Assembly: GCA_003282155.1 (NCBI GenBank)
Contig: QBZY01000001.1
Span: forward strand, 82,917 to 146,916
DNA from: Pelagibacteraceae bacterium AG-337-I02
GTDB taxonomy: Bacteria > Pseudomonadota > Alphaproteobacteria > HIMB59 > GCA-002718135
Length of the DNA: 64,000 nt
Reading direction: 5' to 3'
Shown here: positions 37,227 through 46,559 of the stretch, piece by piece
How positions within the stretch are numbered: the first letter of the stretch is position 1
How the letters are laid out: each line of letters starts with the position of its first letter
Made by a program: the position numbers and the translations under genes
The notes under the pieces: generated by a model
Database searches by the model: none
What the model saw: only the letters and a program-made list of their open reading frames with translations
Told to the model about the DNA's origin: nothing

Positions 37227-39149
37227 TTAATCTTTTTTATCTTCGTCTACTTCCTCAAATTCAGCGTCTACAACCTTTTCATCTTTTGGATTATCAGCTG
37301 ATGGTTCAGCACCAGATGGATCAGGTTGTGGTCCAGCACCTTGAGGGTTTTGTTTATAAATTGCTTCTCCCATTTTCAAGGATGATTGAACAAGTGCTTC
37401 AGTTTTAGATTTTATGAGTTCTAAATCTTCACCATCTTTTGCTTTCTTGAGCTCTTCGATATCTTCTTTAATTTTATTTCTATCAGATTCAGGAATTTTA
37501 TCTCCATGCTCTTTAAGGTTTTTTTCAGTCTCGTTGATTAAGCTGTCAGCATGATTTCTCGTATCAACGGCTTCTCTTTTCTTTTTATCAGACTCAGCAT
37601 TTTCTTCTGCTTCTTTAACCATTTTTTCGATCTCGTCATCTGATAATCCTCCAGAAGCTTGAATTTTAATCTGCTGTTCTTTACCAGTTGATTTATCTTT
37701 AGCAGAAACATTAACAATACCATTGGCATCAATATCAAAAGTCACCTCAATTTGTGGCATTCCTCTTGCGGCAGGTGGAATGCCTACTAGATCAAATTGA
37801 CCCAGTAATTTATTATCTGCAGCCATTTCTCTTTCACCTTGAAAAACTCTTATTGTAACCGCGCTTTGGTTATCTTCAGCTGTAGAGAATACTTGGCTTT
37901 TCTTTGTAGGGATAGTTGTGTTTTTATCAATAAGTTTTGTAAATACACCTCCAAGTGTTTCAATACCAAGTGATAGCGGTGTAACATCTAGTAATAAAAC
38001 ATCTTTGACATCACCTTGTAATACCCCTGCTTGAATAGCAGCACCAGATGCAACAACTTCATCTGGGTTAACACCTTTATTAGGCTCTTTACCAAAGAAG
38101 TTTTTTACTATCTCTGTCACTTTAGGCATTCTGGTCATTCCGCCAACCAAAATAACGTCATCGATTTCTGCGGCTTGTAATCCAGCATCTTTAAGTGCCA
38201 TTTCGCATGGTTTTAAACTTTGATTTAAAAGCTCACCTACGATAGCCTCTAGTTTTGCTCTTGATACTTTTATCGTCAAATGCTTCGGACCAGATTGGTC
38301 AGCAGTTATAAATGGTAAGTTGACTTCAGTTTCAGTTGAGCTTGATAATTCAATCTTAGCTTTCTCTGCAGCTTCTTTTAAACGTTGAAGTGCAAGTTTA
38401 TCTGAACGTAAATCAATACCGTTATCTTTTTTAAATTCATCTGCAAGGTAGTCTATTATTTTAAGATCAAAATCTTCACCACCAAGATGGGTGTCTCCAT
38501 TGGTTGATTTAACTTCAAAAACACCGTCACCTATTTCTAAGATAGAAATATCAAATGTACCTCCGCCAAGATCATAAACAGCAACCGTACCAGTTTTCTT
38601 TTTATCTAAACCGTATGCTAATGCTGCAGCGGTAGGTTCATTAATTATTCTTAAAACTTCAAGACCGGCTATTTTACCAGCATCCTTTGTTGCTTGTCTT
38701 TGAGCATCGTTAAAATATGCAGGAACAGTTATTACTGCTTGAGAAACGTCTTCACCTAAATATGATTCTGCAGTCTCTTTCATTTTTTGTAAAATGAATG
38801 CACTTATCTGACTAGGACTATATTTGTCTCCACGCGCTTCTACCCACGCGTCACCATTATCACCTTTTACAATTTTGTAAGGTACTAGTCCGCTATCAGA
38901 TTTAACATCTTCATCTTCAAAAGTTCTTCCAATTAATCTTTTAATGGCAAATAGAGTATTTTCAGAATTAGTTACTGCTTGTCTTTTAGCTGATTGACCA
39001 ACAAGTTTTTCTTTTGTGTCACTGAATGCTACCATTGACGGCGTTGTTCTTCCGCCTTCAGAGTTTTCAATTACTTTTGCTTCCTTACCGTCCATTACCG
39101 CAACGCAGGAGTTTGTAGTACCTAAATCAATACCAATTACTTTTGCCAT
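37227..39149 (-). CDS. dnaK: Chaperone DnaK (Hsp70)
   Basis: ATP-dependent chaperone of 640 residues. [13 protein letters not shown] at the N-terminus and [15 protein letters not shown] near 193 bind ATP; the substrate domain follows from about 390. The C-terminus ends in an acidic tail, [13 protein letters not shown], close to the EEVD-type ending that recruits partners. It is separated from grpE by 273 bases containing an RpoH-type promoter and an unexplained inverted repeat. The start has the ribosome site AGAGGA. Confidence 0.98.
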   Translation of the reverse strand: MAKVIGIDLGTTNSCVAVMDGKEAKVIENSEGGRTTPSMVAFSDTKEKLVGQSAKRQAVTNSENTLFAIKRLIGRTFEDEDVKSDSGLVPYKIVKGDNGDAWVEARGDKYSPSQISAFILQKMKETAESYLGEDVSQAVITVPAYFNDAQRQATKDAGKIAGLEVLRIINEPTAAALAYGLDKKKTGTVAVYDLGGGTFDISILEIGDGVFEVKSTNGDTHLGGEDFDLKIIDYLADEFKKDNGIDLRSDKLALQRLKEAAEKAKIELSSSTETEVNLPFITADQSGPKHLTIKVSRAKLEAIVGELLNQSLKPCEMALKDAGLQAAEIDDVILVGGMTRMPKVTEIVKNFFGKEPNKGVNPDEVVASGAAIQAGVLQGDVKDVLLLDVTPLSLGIETLGGVFTKLIDKNTTIPTKKSQVFSTAEDNQSAVTIRVFQGEREMAADNKLLGQFDLVGIPPAARGMPQIEVTFDIDANGIVNVSAKDKSTGKEQQIKIQASGGLSDDEIEKMVKEAEENAESDKKKREAVDTRNHADSLINETEKNLKEHGDKIPESDRNKIKEDIEELKKAKDGEDLELIKSKTEALVQSSLKMGEAIYKQNPQGAGPQPDPSGAEPSADNPKDEKVVDAEFEEVDEDKKD

Positions 39150-39200
39150 ATTTTTTTCCTCTTTACTAAATTATTTACCAATCGAAACTGGATACATTAG

Positions 39201-39228
39201 ATATGGGAAAAAAGATTTAAAATACAAG
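39201..39228 (-). promoter_or_regulatory. RpoH-type promoter upstream of dnaK
   Basis: CTTGTA (39228-39223), a 15-base spacer and CCCATAT (39207-39201) on the minus strand resemble the alphaproteobacterial heat-shock promoter (CTTG...CCTATAT/CCCATNT). It lies about 50 bases before the dnaK start codon and would allow dnaKJ transcription independent of hrcA-grpE. Confidence 0.5.
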
Positions 39229-39355
39229 GATGTTTAGGATTTATATTGAAAAAACCCAGTGATTTATGGATTTTTTGTATGTTTTTACTTTCTCCAAGCT
39301 ACTTGTAAATTACAAACTCTGTTTGACTTAACAATGTTAGCTAATTTAAACTTAA

Positions 39356-39395
39356 TTACCAAGGGTAAAACCTACAAATGAGCCGCCCTTAGTAA
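39356..39395. other. Inverted repeat in the grpE-dnaK gap
   Basis: TTAC-C-AAGGG (39356-39365) pairs with CCCTT-A-GTAA (39386-39395), a 9-bp stem with one mismatch and a 20-base loop. It lies 28 bases after the grpE stop. Neither strand has a convincing T-run directly after it. It may be a weak terminator, a processing hairpin between grpE and dnaK, or part of a small RNA. Confidence 0.45.
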
Positions 39396-39422
39396 TTTAA
39401 TATTAATTTTTAATAGAAAATT

Positions 39423-40103
39423 TTATTCGTTTTGTGAATTTTCTTTGCTTTCATTCTCCTCGGTATCATTATCTTTTTCTCTTTTTGATTCTTCTTTTTT
39501 AGTAGCTGTTTTTTTAGAAACACCGACCATAGCTGCTCTAAGAAGACGATCATGCATTGTATAACCAGATTGGACTTCTTGTACTACTGTTCCTTCTTCA
39601 ACATCACTATTTTCAACTTCCATCATTGCCTGATGAAAATTGTGATCAAATTTTTGATTTAAAGTTTTTATTTTTTTGACTCCATGTTTTTCAAGAATAC
39701 TTTTGTATTCTTTAAGGACCATTTTTAAACCATCGATAAGATTTTTTATACTTTGTGAATTATTTTCATCTTGTGGCAAAGCATCTAGAGCTCTCTCTAA
39801 ATTATCTCCTGGCGATAAAATATCTCTTGCCAAGTTAATGCTACCAAATTTTATTGTTTCAACTTTTTCTCTTTCAAATCTTTTTCTAAGATTTTCCATT
39901 TCAGCGAGTAATCGGATTTTTTCTTCTTTTAGTTTTTCAACTTCCTTTTCTAAACTATCTTCTTCTGTGTTTATATCTTCACTTATCTCTTCTGCATCTG
40001 TGTTTTCTTGACTATCATTAACATCTTCTTCGTTTTCAATATTCTCAGAATCAGGTTCTTTAATTTCTTCTTGCTGATTTTCTTCTTTTTTATTCTCAAC
40101 CAT
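39423..40103 (-). CDS. grpE: Nucleotide exchange factor GrpE
   Basis: Exchanges ADP on DnaK; 226 residues. A long acidic, Glu/Asn-rich N-terminus (1-50) leads into the coiled coil (about 50-100, EKEVEKLKEEKIRLLAEMENLRKRFE-type heptads). The conserved beta domain has PGDNLERAL and the C-terminal VQSGYTMHDRLLRAAMVGVSK. An additional charged C-terminal tail (about 25 residues) is lysine- and glutamate-rich. It shares the A of TAATG with the hrcA stop, so translation is coupled. Confidence 0.96.
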   Translation of the reverse strand: MVENKKEENQQEEIKEPDSENIENEEDVNDSQENTDAEEISEDINTEEDSLEKEVEKLKEEKIRLLAEMENLRKRFEREKVETIKFGSINLARDILSPGDNLERALDALPQDENNSQSIKNLIDGLKMVLKEYKSILEKHGVKKIKTLNQKFDHNFHQAMMEVENSDVEEGTVVQEVQSGYTMHDRLLRAAMVGVSKKTATKKEESKREKDNDTEENESKENSQNE

Positions 40104-41149
40104 TAATCAATCACCTTTCCAATAATTTTAGATGTATAATCAACAAGAGGAACTATTTTGGAATAATTTAGTCTAGTTGGCCCGACTACACCTATAGCTC
40201 CTATAATTTCTTGATCATTATTTTTATATGGGGCCATTACCATAGAAAGACCAGAGTGTTTAAATAAAAAATTTTGAGATCCAATAAAAATCTGAACCCC
40301 TTTTGCTTTTCCTGCAGTTTCTAATATATCTACAAAACTAGACTTTTTCTCGATTTCATCAAAAAGATTTCGGATTTGATCTAAATCCTTAGAAACAATT
40401 TCATCTTTTAATAAATTTGATTGACCATGTAGAAAAATATAAGGATTTTTACTATTAGGCTGAGTTTCAATAATACCTTGTTGAATTAATTTTGAAGAAA
40501 TTGACTCTAGCTCATTTTGTGAATTTTTTATTTCAGATTGAATTAGTCTTTTAATTTGTGAAATATTTTTATTAGTAAACTTTGAGGTAAGATAATTGGA
40601 AGCCTGTATCAATAATGAACTATTATATTTTCCATTATCTTCGATGATGCGATTTTCTACTTCTCCATTCTCATAAGCAAGAATAAGCATTAATTGGTTA
40701 CTATTAAGTCTTATAAATTCAACATGTTTTAAATTTTTTTGAAATTTTGGCGCAATAACTATTCCTGCATAACTTGATAATCCTGAAATAGCTTTAGAAG
40801 CAACATCGAGCACCTCTTCATAAGATTTACCTTTGGTTAAGCACTGTTGTTTAATGTTTTCTTTATCTATTTTGGAGATTCTTCCAAATTCTAAAAGCCC
40901 ATCTACAAAAAACCTCATGCCTTTTTCAGTAGGCATTCTACCAGCTGATCTATGTGGGGCATATAAAAGCCCTTCTTTTTGTAAATTCGATAAAATAGAT
41001 CTGATTGATGCAGAGGAAAGATTTAAGCCTCCCATCTTCATTATTGTTTCAGAACCTGCTGGAGACCCAGTTTTGAGATATGACTCAACTAATTTTTTGA
41101 AAATTAATTTCGATCTATCATTAATTTGTGCATATACATTATCAGACAT
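40103..41149 (-). CDS. hrcA: Heat-inducible transcription repressor HrcA
   Basis: Repressor of class I heat-shock genes through CIRCE elements; 348 residues. An N-terminal winged helix has the SVSSAT-like recognition segment LSSASIRSILSNL near residue 50, followed by AGRMPTEKGMRFFVD near 76, and a C-terminal GAF-like domain ends with VGPTRLNYSKIVPLVDY. No CIRCE element (GCACTC-N9-GAGTGC) is visible upstream of any gene here, so its target is probably groESL elsewhere. It is divergent from rph with a 47-base gap. Confidence 0.95.
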   Translation of the reverse strand: MSDNVYAQINDRSKLIFKKLVESYLKTGSPAGSETIMKMGGLNLSSASIRSILSNLQKEGLLYAPHRSAGRMPTEKGMRFFVDGLLEFGRISKIDKENIKQQCLTKGKSYEEVLDVASKAISGLSSYAGIVIAPKFQKNLKHVEFIRLNSNQLMLILAYENGEVENRIIEDNGKYNSSLLIQASNYLTSKFTNKNISQIKRLIQSEIKNSQNELESISSKLIQQGIIETQPNSKNPYIFLHGQSNLLKDEIVSKDLDQIRNLFDEIEKKSSFVDILETAGKAKGVQIFIGSQNFLFKHSGLSMVMAPYKNNDQEIIGAIGVVGPTRLNYSKIVPLVDYTSKIIGKVID

Positions 41150-41196
41150 AAGAATTTTATTTAAAAATAATATTTATCTACTATTATTAAATTTAT

Positions 41197-41907
41197 ATGA
41201 GAAAAGATAGGTCCTTCAATCAAATGCGTAAAATTTCATTTGAGAAAAATGTTAATATTCATGCAGATGGTTCGTGTTTAGTAAAATTTGGAAATACTCA
41301 TGTGCTTTGTCTTGCGACAATTGATGAAAAAGTTCCTCATTGGTTAAAGAATACCGGAAAGGGTTGGGTCACAGCAGAATACGGCATGCTGCCAAGATCG
41401 ACAAATACAAGAATGGATAGAGAGGCGGCAAAAGGAAAGCAGTCTGGTAGAACACAAGAAATTCAGAGGTTAATTGGGCGTAGCTTAAGATCTATTGTAG
41501 ATCTTTCAAATCTTGGAGAGCGTCAGATAAAAATAGACTGTGATGTAATTCAAGCTGATGGTGGCACAAGAACTGCTTCTATCAGTGGTGGTTTTATTTC
41601 TTTATATCTGGCAATAAAAAAGTTGAAGAATAATTATAATCTCCAAAAACCAATTATCAAAAACTTTATAGGAGCTGTATCAACTGGAATAGTTGATAGT
41701 AAAGCAATTTTAGATTTAGATTACAATGAAGACTCAGAAGCTCAAGTGGATGCAAATTTTGTGATCTGTGATTCAGATGAAATATCTGAAATACAGGTTA
41801 CTGGTGAAGAATTTTTTTTTAACGATAGCCAGTTTGCAGAAATGTTTTCACTAGCAAAAGCCGGGGTGAAAGAAATAATCTCAAACCAAAAAGAGGTATT
41901 AAAATAA
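41197..41907 (+). CDS. rph: Ribonuclease PH
   Basis: Phosphorolytic 3' exonuclease that trims tRNA precursors; 236 residues. LVKFGNTHVLCLATIDEKVP, GWVTAEYGMLPRST (49-65 region) and the GRTQEIQRLIGRSLR phosphate-binding segment are typical, and CDVIQADGGTRTASI follows. It is divergent from hrcA, the arrangement conserved in alphaproteobacteria, and is followed after one base by rdgB. Confidence 0.97.
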   Translation: MRKDRSFNQMRKISFEKNVNIHADGSCLVKFGNTHVLCLATIDEKVPHWLKNTGKGWVTAEYGMLPRSTNTRMDREAAKGKQSGRTQEIQRLIGRSLRSIVDLSNLGERQIKIDCDVIQADGGTRTASISGGFISLYLAIKKLKNNYNLQKPIIKNFIGAVSTGIVDSKAILDLDYNEDSEAQVDANFVICDSDEISEIQVTGEEFFFNDSQFAEMFSLAKAGVKEIISNQKEVLK

Positions 41908-41908
41908 A

Positions 41909-42490
41909 TTGAGACAAATATTATTTTTTTCAAATAATAAAAACAAAGTAATTGAAATAAAGAAAATTTTTAAAAAATTCAATCTTAAGCTTTTATCTTT
42001 AAGTGATATCAATATAGATGATGAACCGGAAGAAAGTGGACAAACTTTCGAAGAAAATGCAAAGATAAAATCAGATTATGGATTTGAAAAAACAGGTATT
42101 CCTTGTTTTGCAGATGACTCAGGAATTTGTATTGAAACTTTAAATTGGAAACCGGGTGTTCTTTCAAAAAGATTTTTAAATAATTTTAAAAGTAATGAAG
42201 CTTGTTTTAAAAATATTATTAAAAGCACAAAAAAAAATAGTAAAAAAATAGCTTACTTTAAAACATCAATATCCTTAACAACTAAAAAGGGTCAAAACGT
42301 AATATTTAATGGACAAATTGACGGAAAGATTTCTGATGAAGCTAAAGGTAGGTTTGGGTTTGGTTATGACCCAATATTCATTCCTAAATTTTATAAAAAA
42401 ACATTAGCTGAATTAAGTTCAAAAGAAAAAAATGAGATTAGTCATAGATCTATAGCTGTAACAAAATTAATTAATTTTTTATCTAATTGA
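41909..42490 (+). CDS. rdgB: Non-canonical purine NTP pyrophosphatase (RdgB/HAM1)
   Basis: House-cleaning enzyme that hydrolyses dITP, XTP and ITP; 193 residues. FFSNNKNKVIEIKKI opens the fold, ESGQTFEENAKIKS and ADDSGICIETLNWKPGVLSKR carry the metal and base contacts (PGVLSKR replaces the commoner PGIYSAR), and GRFGFGYDPIFIP is the second signature. It begins with TTG one base after the rph stop. Its 3' end overlaps the convergent LpoA-like gene by 8 bases. Confidence 0.94.
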   Translation: MRQILFFSNNKNKVIEIKKIFKKFNLKLLSLSDINIDDEPEESGQTFEENAKIKSDYGFEKTGIPCFADDSGICIETLNWKPGVLSKRFLNNFKSNEACFKNIIKSTKKNSKKIAYFKTSISLTTKKGQNVIFNGQIDGKISDEAKGRFGFGYDPIFIPKFYKKTLAELSSKEKNEISHRSIAVTKLINFLSN

Positions 42491-43802
42491 TTACAAATGA
42501 ATTACCATTATTTATTTTCAATATATTCAAATCTCTTTCAATCATATTATTTTTAAAATAAAAACTTCCATCAATCCCATCAAATTTTTTATTCGGATTA
42601 TTTAGTAGTTTAATAACATCTCTATATTTATATTTTTTTGAATAAATTAAATTTATTAAGCCAATTAAATCATAAGGTAGTGTTGAAATTCTTAAAAATT
42701 CCTCACCATATATTTCCATATAGTCATTGATTATATTTATTCGTTTATATTCAGGCACTCCTGGAAATATCGCCCCTTGTAATGAAGGTTCGTAGAAAAA
42801 AGTTTTGTCATCTATTACTCCGGTTCCCATAAACTGAACGATGTTTGGGTCAATATCATAGTAAGGCAATAGAGGTACAACTTGTAATAAATTCAAACCA
42901 TAATCGGCAATGAGAATATTAGTAAAATCATAGTCGTTTGTTGTTTTAAATCTTTCCAATTTTTTTAATCTTTTTTTTGATTTTTCATCTTCTTTAGAAG
43001 ATAAAATTTGTTTTTGTCTGTTTAGTTCATATTTTCTCAATTCATATTTTCCTAATTCTTTTATTGCGTCTCTCACATTTGAGAGATCATCTTTATATGA
43101 AGATCGATTAACTAAGATAGACGAGCTTTCAAAAATAATATCATCGATAAAACTATTTATTAAATATCCGTACTCGTTTTCAGGATAAAGAAGGGCCACT
43201 TTTGCATCTTCATTTAAAAGTGAAAAAAGTTGGGAAAGTTCATTTTTTGGAAAAAAATTTAATAGATAAATACAGTCTTTAGCTAGTGGGGTTTCAGAAG
43301 AAAATGAAAAAAATATAACTTTTTTATCACAATATTTGTTTAATGCTTTTGTGTATTTTGATTGAATTGGTCCTATAAACACCCTTCCTGGGACAAGGTT
43401 TTTATCTATAATATTTTTTAAGTCTCTATCAGTTTCAAAAAATTCAATTTGTAAGTTAACATCCTTTACATTGAGATTATAAATTGCCAATTCATAAGTG
43501 TTTATAAATTGTTTGCTTGTTATTGCATCATCATCATTTGCAAATAAAGCTATAATAGTGTTATTTAAAACAACATCTTCTAAAACCTTCTCCTTTTCAT
43601 TTCCTTTTCTCTCAAAAATTTTGTTTTCACTTTTTATGTTATTCGATTTTTCAGAAATAGTATTTTTCTGTGTACTTTTTTCATTCTGGTTAGATAAATT
43701 TACTGGAGCACACGATATTATATATATAAATACATATAGAATGAATAATGTAATTAATGGTCTTTCAGTTGTTGCTACTCCTATTGGAAATTTAGATGAC
43801 AT
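42483..43802 (-). CDS. LpoA-like lipoprotein (penicillin-binding protein activator, periplasmic-binding fold)
   Basis: Predicted lipoprotein of 439 residues. A hydrophobic segment ends in a lipobox-like IISC (C31), followed by a charged Asn/Ser/Lys linker. A periplasmic-binding-protein type I domain follows, with VALLYPENEYGYLINSF near 205 and FMGTGVIDD near 330, as in LpoA/YraM-type activators. The only ATG (43802) lies inside the divergent rsmI gene, giving a 62-base overlap of 5' ends. An ATT at 43754 is the next plausible start just before the signal segment. The rsmI neighbourhood matches other proteobacteria, where yraM/lpoA is divergent from rsmI. Confidence 0.82.
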   Translation of the reverse strand: MSSKFPIGVATTERPLITLFILYVFIYIISCAPVNLSNQNEKSTQKNTISEKSNNIKSENKIFERKGNEKEKVLEDVVLNNTIIALFANDDDAITSKQFINTYELAIYNLNVKDVNLQIEFFETDRDLKNIIDKNLVPGRVFIGPIQSKYTKALNKYCDKKVIFFSFSSETPLAKDCIYLLNFFPKNELSQLFSLLNEDAKVALLYPENEYGYLINSFIDDIIFESSSILVNRSSYKDDLSNVRDAIKELGKYELRKYELNRQKQILSSKEDEKSKKRLKKLERFKTTNDYDFTNILIADYGLNLLQVVPLLPYYDIDPNIVQFMGTGVIDDKTFFYEPSLQGAIFPGVPEYKRINIINDYMEIYGEEFLRISTLPYDLIGLINLIYSKKYKYRDVIKLLNNPNKKFDGIDGSFYFKNNMIERDLNILKINNGNSFVIN

Positions 43803-44583
43803 AACTTATCGAGCTGTAAAAATTCTTAGAGAATGTGACATTATCATTTGTGAAAATCCTAAACATTCACTCAAATTACTAAATAAATTAGACATTAAAA
43901 AGAAATTAATACCTTTACACGACTATAATGAGAATAAAGTTATAAATCAGATTAAGAGTTTATTAAAAAATAAAAATTGTGCATTGATTTCTGATGCTGG
44001 GTCTCCATTAATATCAGATCCTGGATATAATTTACTACAGTATTGTATTGAAAATAATATTAGAATAACATCTATTCCTGGACCATCATCTCTTATATCT
44101 AGCTTACAATTGTCAGGATTACCAATATCAGAATTTATTTTTTATGGTTTTGTTCCAAAATCCAATAAAAAATTAGAGGATTTTGTCAATAATATTTCCA
44201 AAGAAGTAAAGACATCAATATTTTTTGTTTCAAGTCATAAATTAATTATTTTTTTAGAATATGTTGAAAAAATTTTACCTGGAAGATCTATTTCTATATG
44301 CAAAGAACTTACAAAGATTAATGAGTTTGTGTTTAGGGGATTTCCTAACAAGGTTAAAACTGATATTTTAAAAAAAAAGGAAAATTTGAAAGGTGAGTTT
44401 GTAGCAGTTGTGGAGAGACATACACAAAAAAATCAAGATTTTGACAAAATTGAATTATATAAAAGTGAATTAAAAAAATTGACTTCAAAATTTTCTTTGA
44501 CCGACGTCGTAGAAATAGTGCATAAATTTACAAAAATTAATAAAAATAATATTTATAAATGCTTACTAAGATTAAAAAAATAA
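43741..44583 (+). CDS. rsmI: 16S rRNA (cytidine-1402-2'-O)-methyltransferase RsmI
   Basis: Methylates the 2'-oxygen of C1402 in the decoding centre; 280 residues from the ATG at 43741. GLSVVATPIGNLDDITYRAVKIL at the start is the family hallmark, which fixes the start near here despite the open frame upstream. ISDAGSPLISDPGYNLLQYC and IPGPSSLISSLQLSGLP are the SAM-binding signatures. It is divergent from the LpoA-like gene, and its end overlaps the BON gene by 25 bases. The yraN nuclease gene that often follows rsmI is absent. Confidence 0.95.
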   Translation: MNNVINGLSVVATPIGNLDDITYRAVKILRECDIIICENPKHSLKLLNKLDIKKKLIPLHDYNENKVINQIKSLLKNKNCALISDAGSPLISDPGYNLLQYCIENNIRITSIPGPSSLISSLQLSGLPISEFIFYGFVPKSNKKLEDFVNNISKEVKTSIFFVSSHKLIIFLEYVEKILPGRSISICKELTKINEFVFRGFPNKVKTDILKKKENLKGEFVAVVERHTQKNQDFDKIELYKSELKKLTSKFSLTDVVEIVHKFTKINKNNIYKCLLRLKK

Positions 44584-45167
44584 TTAGTTTTTTTATAATC
44601 TCATTGTTATTAATTTTGGCATTTATTAACTATGGATGTTCACCTGCCAATATTCTTGCAACAGGTGGAAGTGGGGCATTAGTTGTAGCAGAGGGAGAAA
44701 GATCTCTTGGAACTGTAATTGACGACGCTACAATTAAAGTAAACATCGCAGCAAAATTTTTAAACTCTGATAATAATCTATTTGTAAATATCAATACAAG
44801 TGTTTTAGAGGGTAGAGTTTTGTTAACTGGTCTTGTTGAAAATCAAGAAATTCGAATTGAGGCAGTAAGATTAATATGGGAAATTGAAGGAGTGAGAGAA
44901 ATAATAAATGAAATAGAAATTGGAAATAGATCAACTTTAAAAGATTATACAAGTGATTTGTGGATCAACACACAAGCAAGAGCAGTGGCAGCTAAAACTG
45001 TTGGGATAAAATCAATTACTTTTAATTTTGAAACTATCAAAGGAAAGATTTATATTGCTGGAATATCTACGCGCCCAGATCTTTTAAATGAAATGATATC
45101 TGCTTTAAAAAATATAAAAGGTGTTAATGAAATTGTTAACTATGTAATGATTGTAGTCAAAGAATAA
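44559..45167 (+). CDS. BON-domain lipoprotein (DolP/YraP-like)
   Basis: Probable outer-membrane lipoprotein of 202 residues. A signal segment ends in a lipobox around YGC (C27), then two BON domains follow: residues about 50-120 (DDATIKVNIAAKFLN, VLLTGLVENQE) and about 125-200 (IYIAGISTRPDLLNEM, VNEIVNYV). This layout matches DolP (YraP), which maintains the outer membrane and is encoded near rsmI-yraM-yraN in gammaproteobacteria. It overlaps rsmI by 25 bases. The DolP assignment is from domain layout and context. Confidence 0.86.
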   Translation: MLTKIKKIISFFIISLLLILAFINYGCSPANILATGGSGALVVAEGERSLGTVIDDATIKVNIAAKFLNSDNNLFVNINTSVLEGRVLLTGLVENQEIRIEAVRLIWEIEGVREIINEIEIGNRSTLKDYTSDLWINTQARAVAAKTVGIKSITFNFETIKGKIYIAGISTRPDLLNEMISALKNIKGVNEIVNYVMIVVKE

Positions 45168-45168
45168 T

Positions 45169-45519
45169 CTATCTTAAATTTCCAATTTTTTCACCGGCTA
45201 ATATATGAATATGAAAATGTGGAACTTCTTGTCCACCATCTTCGCCGGTATTTGAAATTAGTCTATAACCTTTTTCCTCTAGATCTAACATACTTATAAT
45301 CAGTTGAACATTTTTAAAAAAAAATGAGATATGGTGATTATCTGCATTTTTTAAAAAATCAGAGAAATTGGCACAGGGGAATTTAGGTATACCTAAAACA
45401 TGTATCTTAGCTTGAGGGTTAATATCATTAAAGAATAAACTATATTCATCTTCATAAACTTTATCACAAGGTATTTCTTTCCTTAAAATTTTCGCGAAGA
45501 TATTATTTTCATCATACAT
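45169..45519 (-). CDS. HIT family hydrolase (HINT-like)
   Basis: Nucleotide phosphoramidase or hydrolase of 116 residues. IFAKILRKEIPCDKVYEDE opens the fold and the histidine triad is HFHIHIL near residue 104. These proteins cleave adenosine phosphoramidates. It is the last gene of the histidine operon, 5 bases after hisE, as seen in other alphaproteobacteria. Its stop is one base from the convergent BON gene. Confidence 0.94.
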   Translation of the reverse strand: MYDENNIFAKILRKEIPCDKVYEDEYSLFFNDINPQAKIHVLGIPKFPCANFSDFLKNADNHHISFFFKNVQLIISMLDLEEKGYRLISNTGEDGGQEVPHFHIHILAGEKIGNLR

Positions 45520-45524
45520 TTTTT

Positions 45525-45797
45525 TTACTTTCTTTTATCTAGCTCTTTATGTATTTCAGTCATAGTAATATTTTTTGACTTCAGTAAAACGAGAAGGTGA
45601 TAGATTACATCAACAGCCTCTTCTATTGTTCTTTTCTTTGATCCTTTTAAAAAATCAATTATTAATTCTGAAGATTCTTCGCTAAATTTTTGAGCTATTT
45701 TTTTTGGACCTAACTTTAGTAACTTATTGGTATATGAATTTTTTTTTCTTGTAATTATTCTATTGTTTATAATTTTATTTAAGTCTTCAATTTTCAT
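45525..45797 (-). CDS. hisE: Phosphoribosyl-ATP pyrophosphatase
   Basis: Second step of histidine synthesis; 90 residues, helical MazG-related fold. SYTNKLLKLGPKKIAQKFSEES, with the E-E-S-x-E metal site, and the EEAVDVIYHLLVLL segment (E-x-x-D) are diagnostic. Stand-alone HisE fits the separate hisI gene near 20.3 kb. It follows hisF by 5 bases. Confidence 0.93.
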   Translation of the reverse strand: MKIEDLNKIINNRIITRKKNSYTNKLLKLGPKKIAQKFSEESSELIIDFLKGSKKRTIEEAVDVIYHLLVLLKSKNITMTEIHKELDKRK

Positions 45798-45802
45798 ATA
45801 AT

Positions 45803-46558
45803 TTAATCTCTGATGCTTATATTTTTATCTTTCAAGTATTGCTTTACTTCTTTTATGCTAATTTCATCAAAATGAAAGACTGAGGCTGCTAATAATGCAT
45901 CAGCTTTGCCCTTAATTACACCTTCATAAAAATGATCAAGAGTTCCAACTCCGCCGCTAGCTATAACTGGTATTTTTAAAAATTCTGATACTTTACTTAG
46001 CAGTTCGTTATCAAAACCAGATTTTGTACCATCCCTATCCATTGATGTTAAAAGAATTTCACCCGCACCAAGTTTTTGAGCTTTTTCTATCCAGCTTAAA
46101 GCATGTAAATCAGTTTTATTCGTACCTCCATGAGAATAAACAAACCAATCATTATCATGTTTTTTTGCATCAACAGCCACAACGATGCATTGGTTTCCAA
46201 AATATTCTGAAGCTTCTTTAATAATATTGGGATTTTTAATTGCTGCAGAATTTATAGACACTTTGTCAGCACCAGCTTTAAGTAAAGCTTGTATATTTTC
46301 TATTGTTGAAATTCCACCACCAACTGTAAGGGGAATAAAAACTTCATTTGCAGTCTTTTTAACTACATTTACCATTGTGTCTCTATTTTCTAATGATGCG
46401 CTAATATCTAGGAAACATATTTCATCAGCGCCATTATCGGAATAATGTTTTGCTTGTTCAACAGGATCTCCTGCATCAATTAAATTTAAAAAATTGATTC
46501 CTTTTACTACTCTTCCATCTTTAACATCTAAACATGGTATGATTCTTGTTTTTACCAT
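45803..46558 (-). CDS. hisF: Imidazole glycerol phosphate synthase, cyclase subunit
   Basis: TIM-barrel cyclase using ammonia from HisH; 251 residues. [17 protein letters not shown] carries catalytic Asp11, DLFFLDIS-like ICFLDISAS follows, and [13 protein letters not shown] carries catalytic Asp130 and the second phosphate site region. [13 protein letters not shown] is the C-terminal phosphate motif. It sits one base after hisA and works in complex with the hisH product two genes upstream. Confidence 0.96.
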   Translation of the reverse strand: MVKTRIIPCLDVKDGRVVKGINFLNLIDAGDPVEQAKHYSDNGADEICFLDISASLENRDTMVNVVKKTANEVFIPLTVGGGISTIENIQALLKAGADKVSINSAAIKNPNIIKEASEYFGNQCIVVAVDAKKHDNDWFVYSHGGTNKTDLHALSWIEKAQKLGAGEILLTSMDRDGTKSGFDNELLSKVSEFLKIPVIASGGVGTLDHFYEGVIKGKADALLAASVFHFDEISIKEVKQYLKDKNISIRD

Positions 46559-46559
46559 T

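Noticed and set aside
43498..43740. Long N-terminal extension of rsmI
   Set aside because: RsmI proteins begin a few residues before VATPIGNL; the extension is antisense to the LpoA-like gene and has no conserved features.
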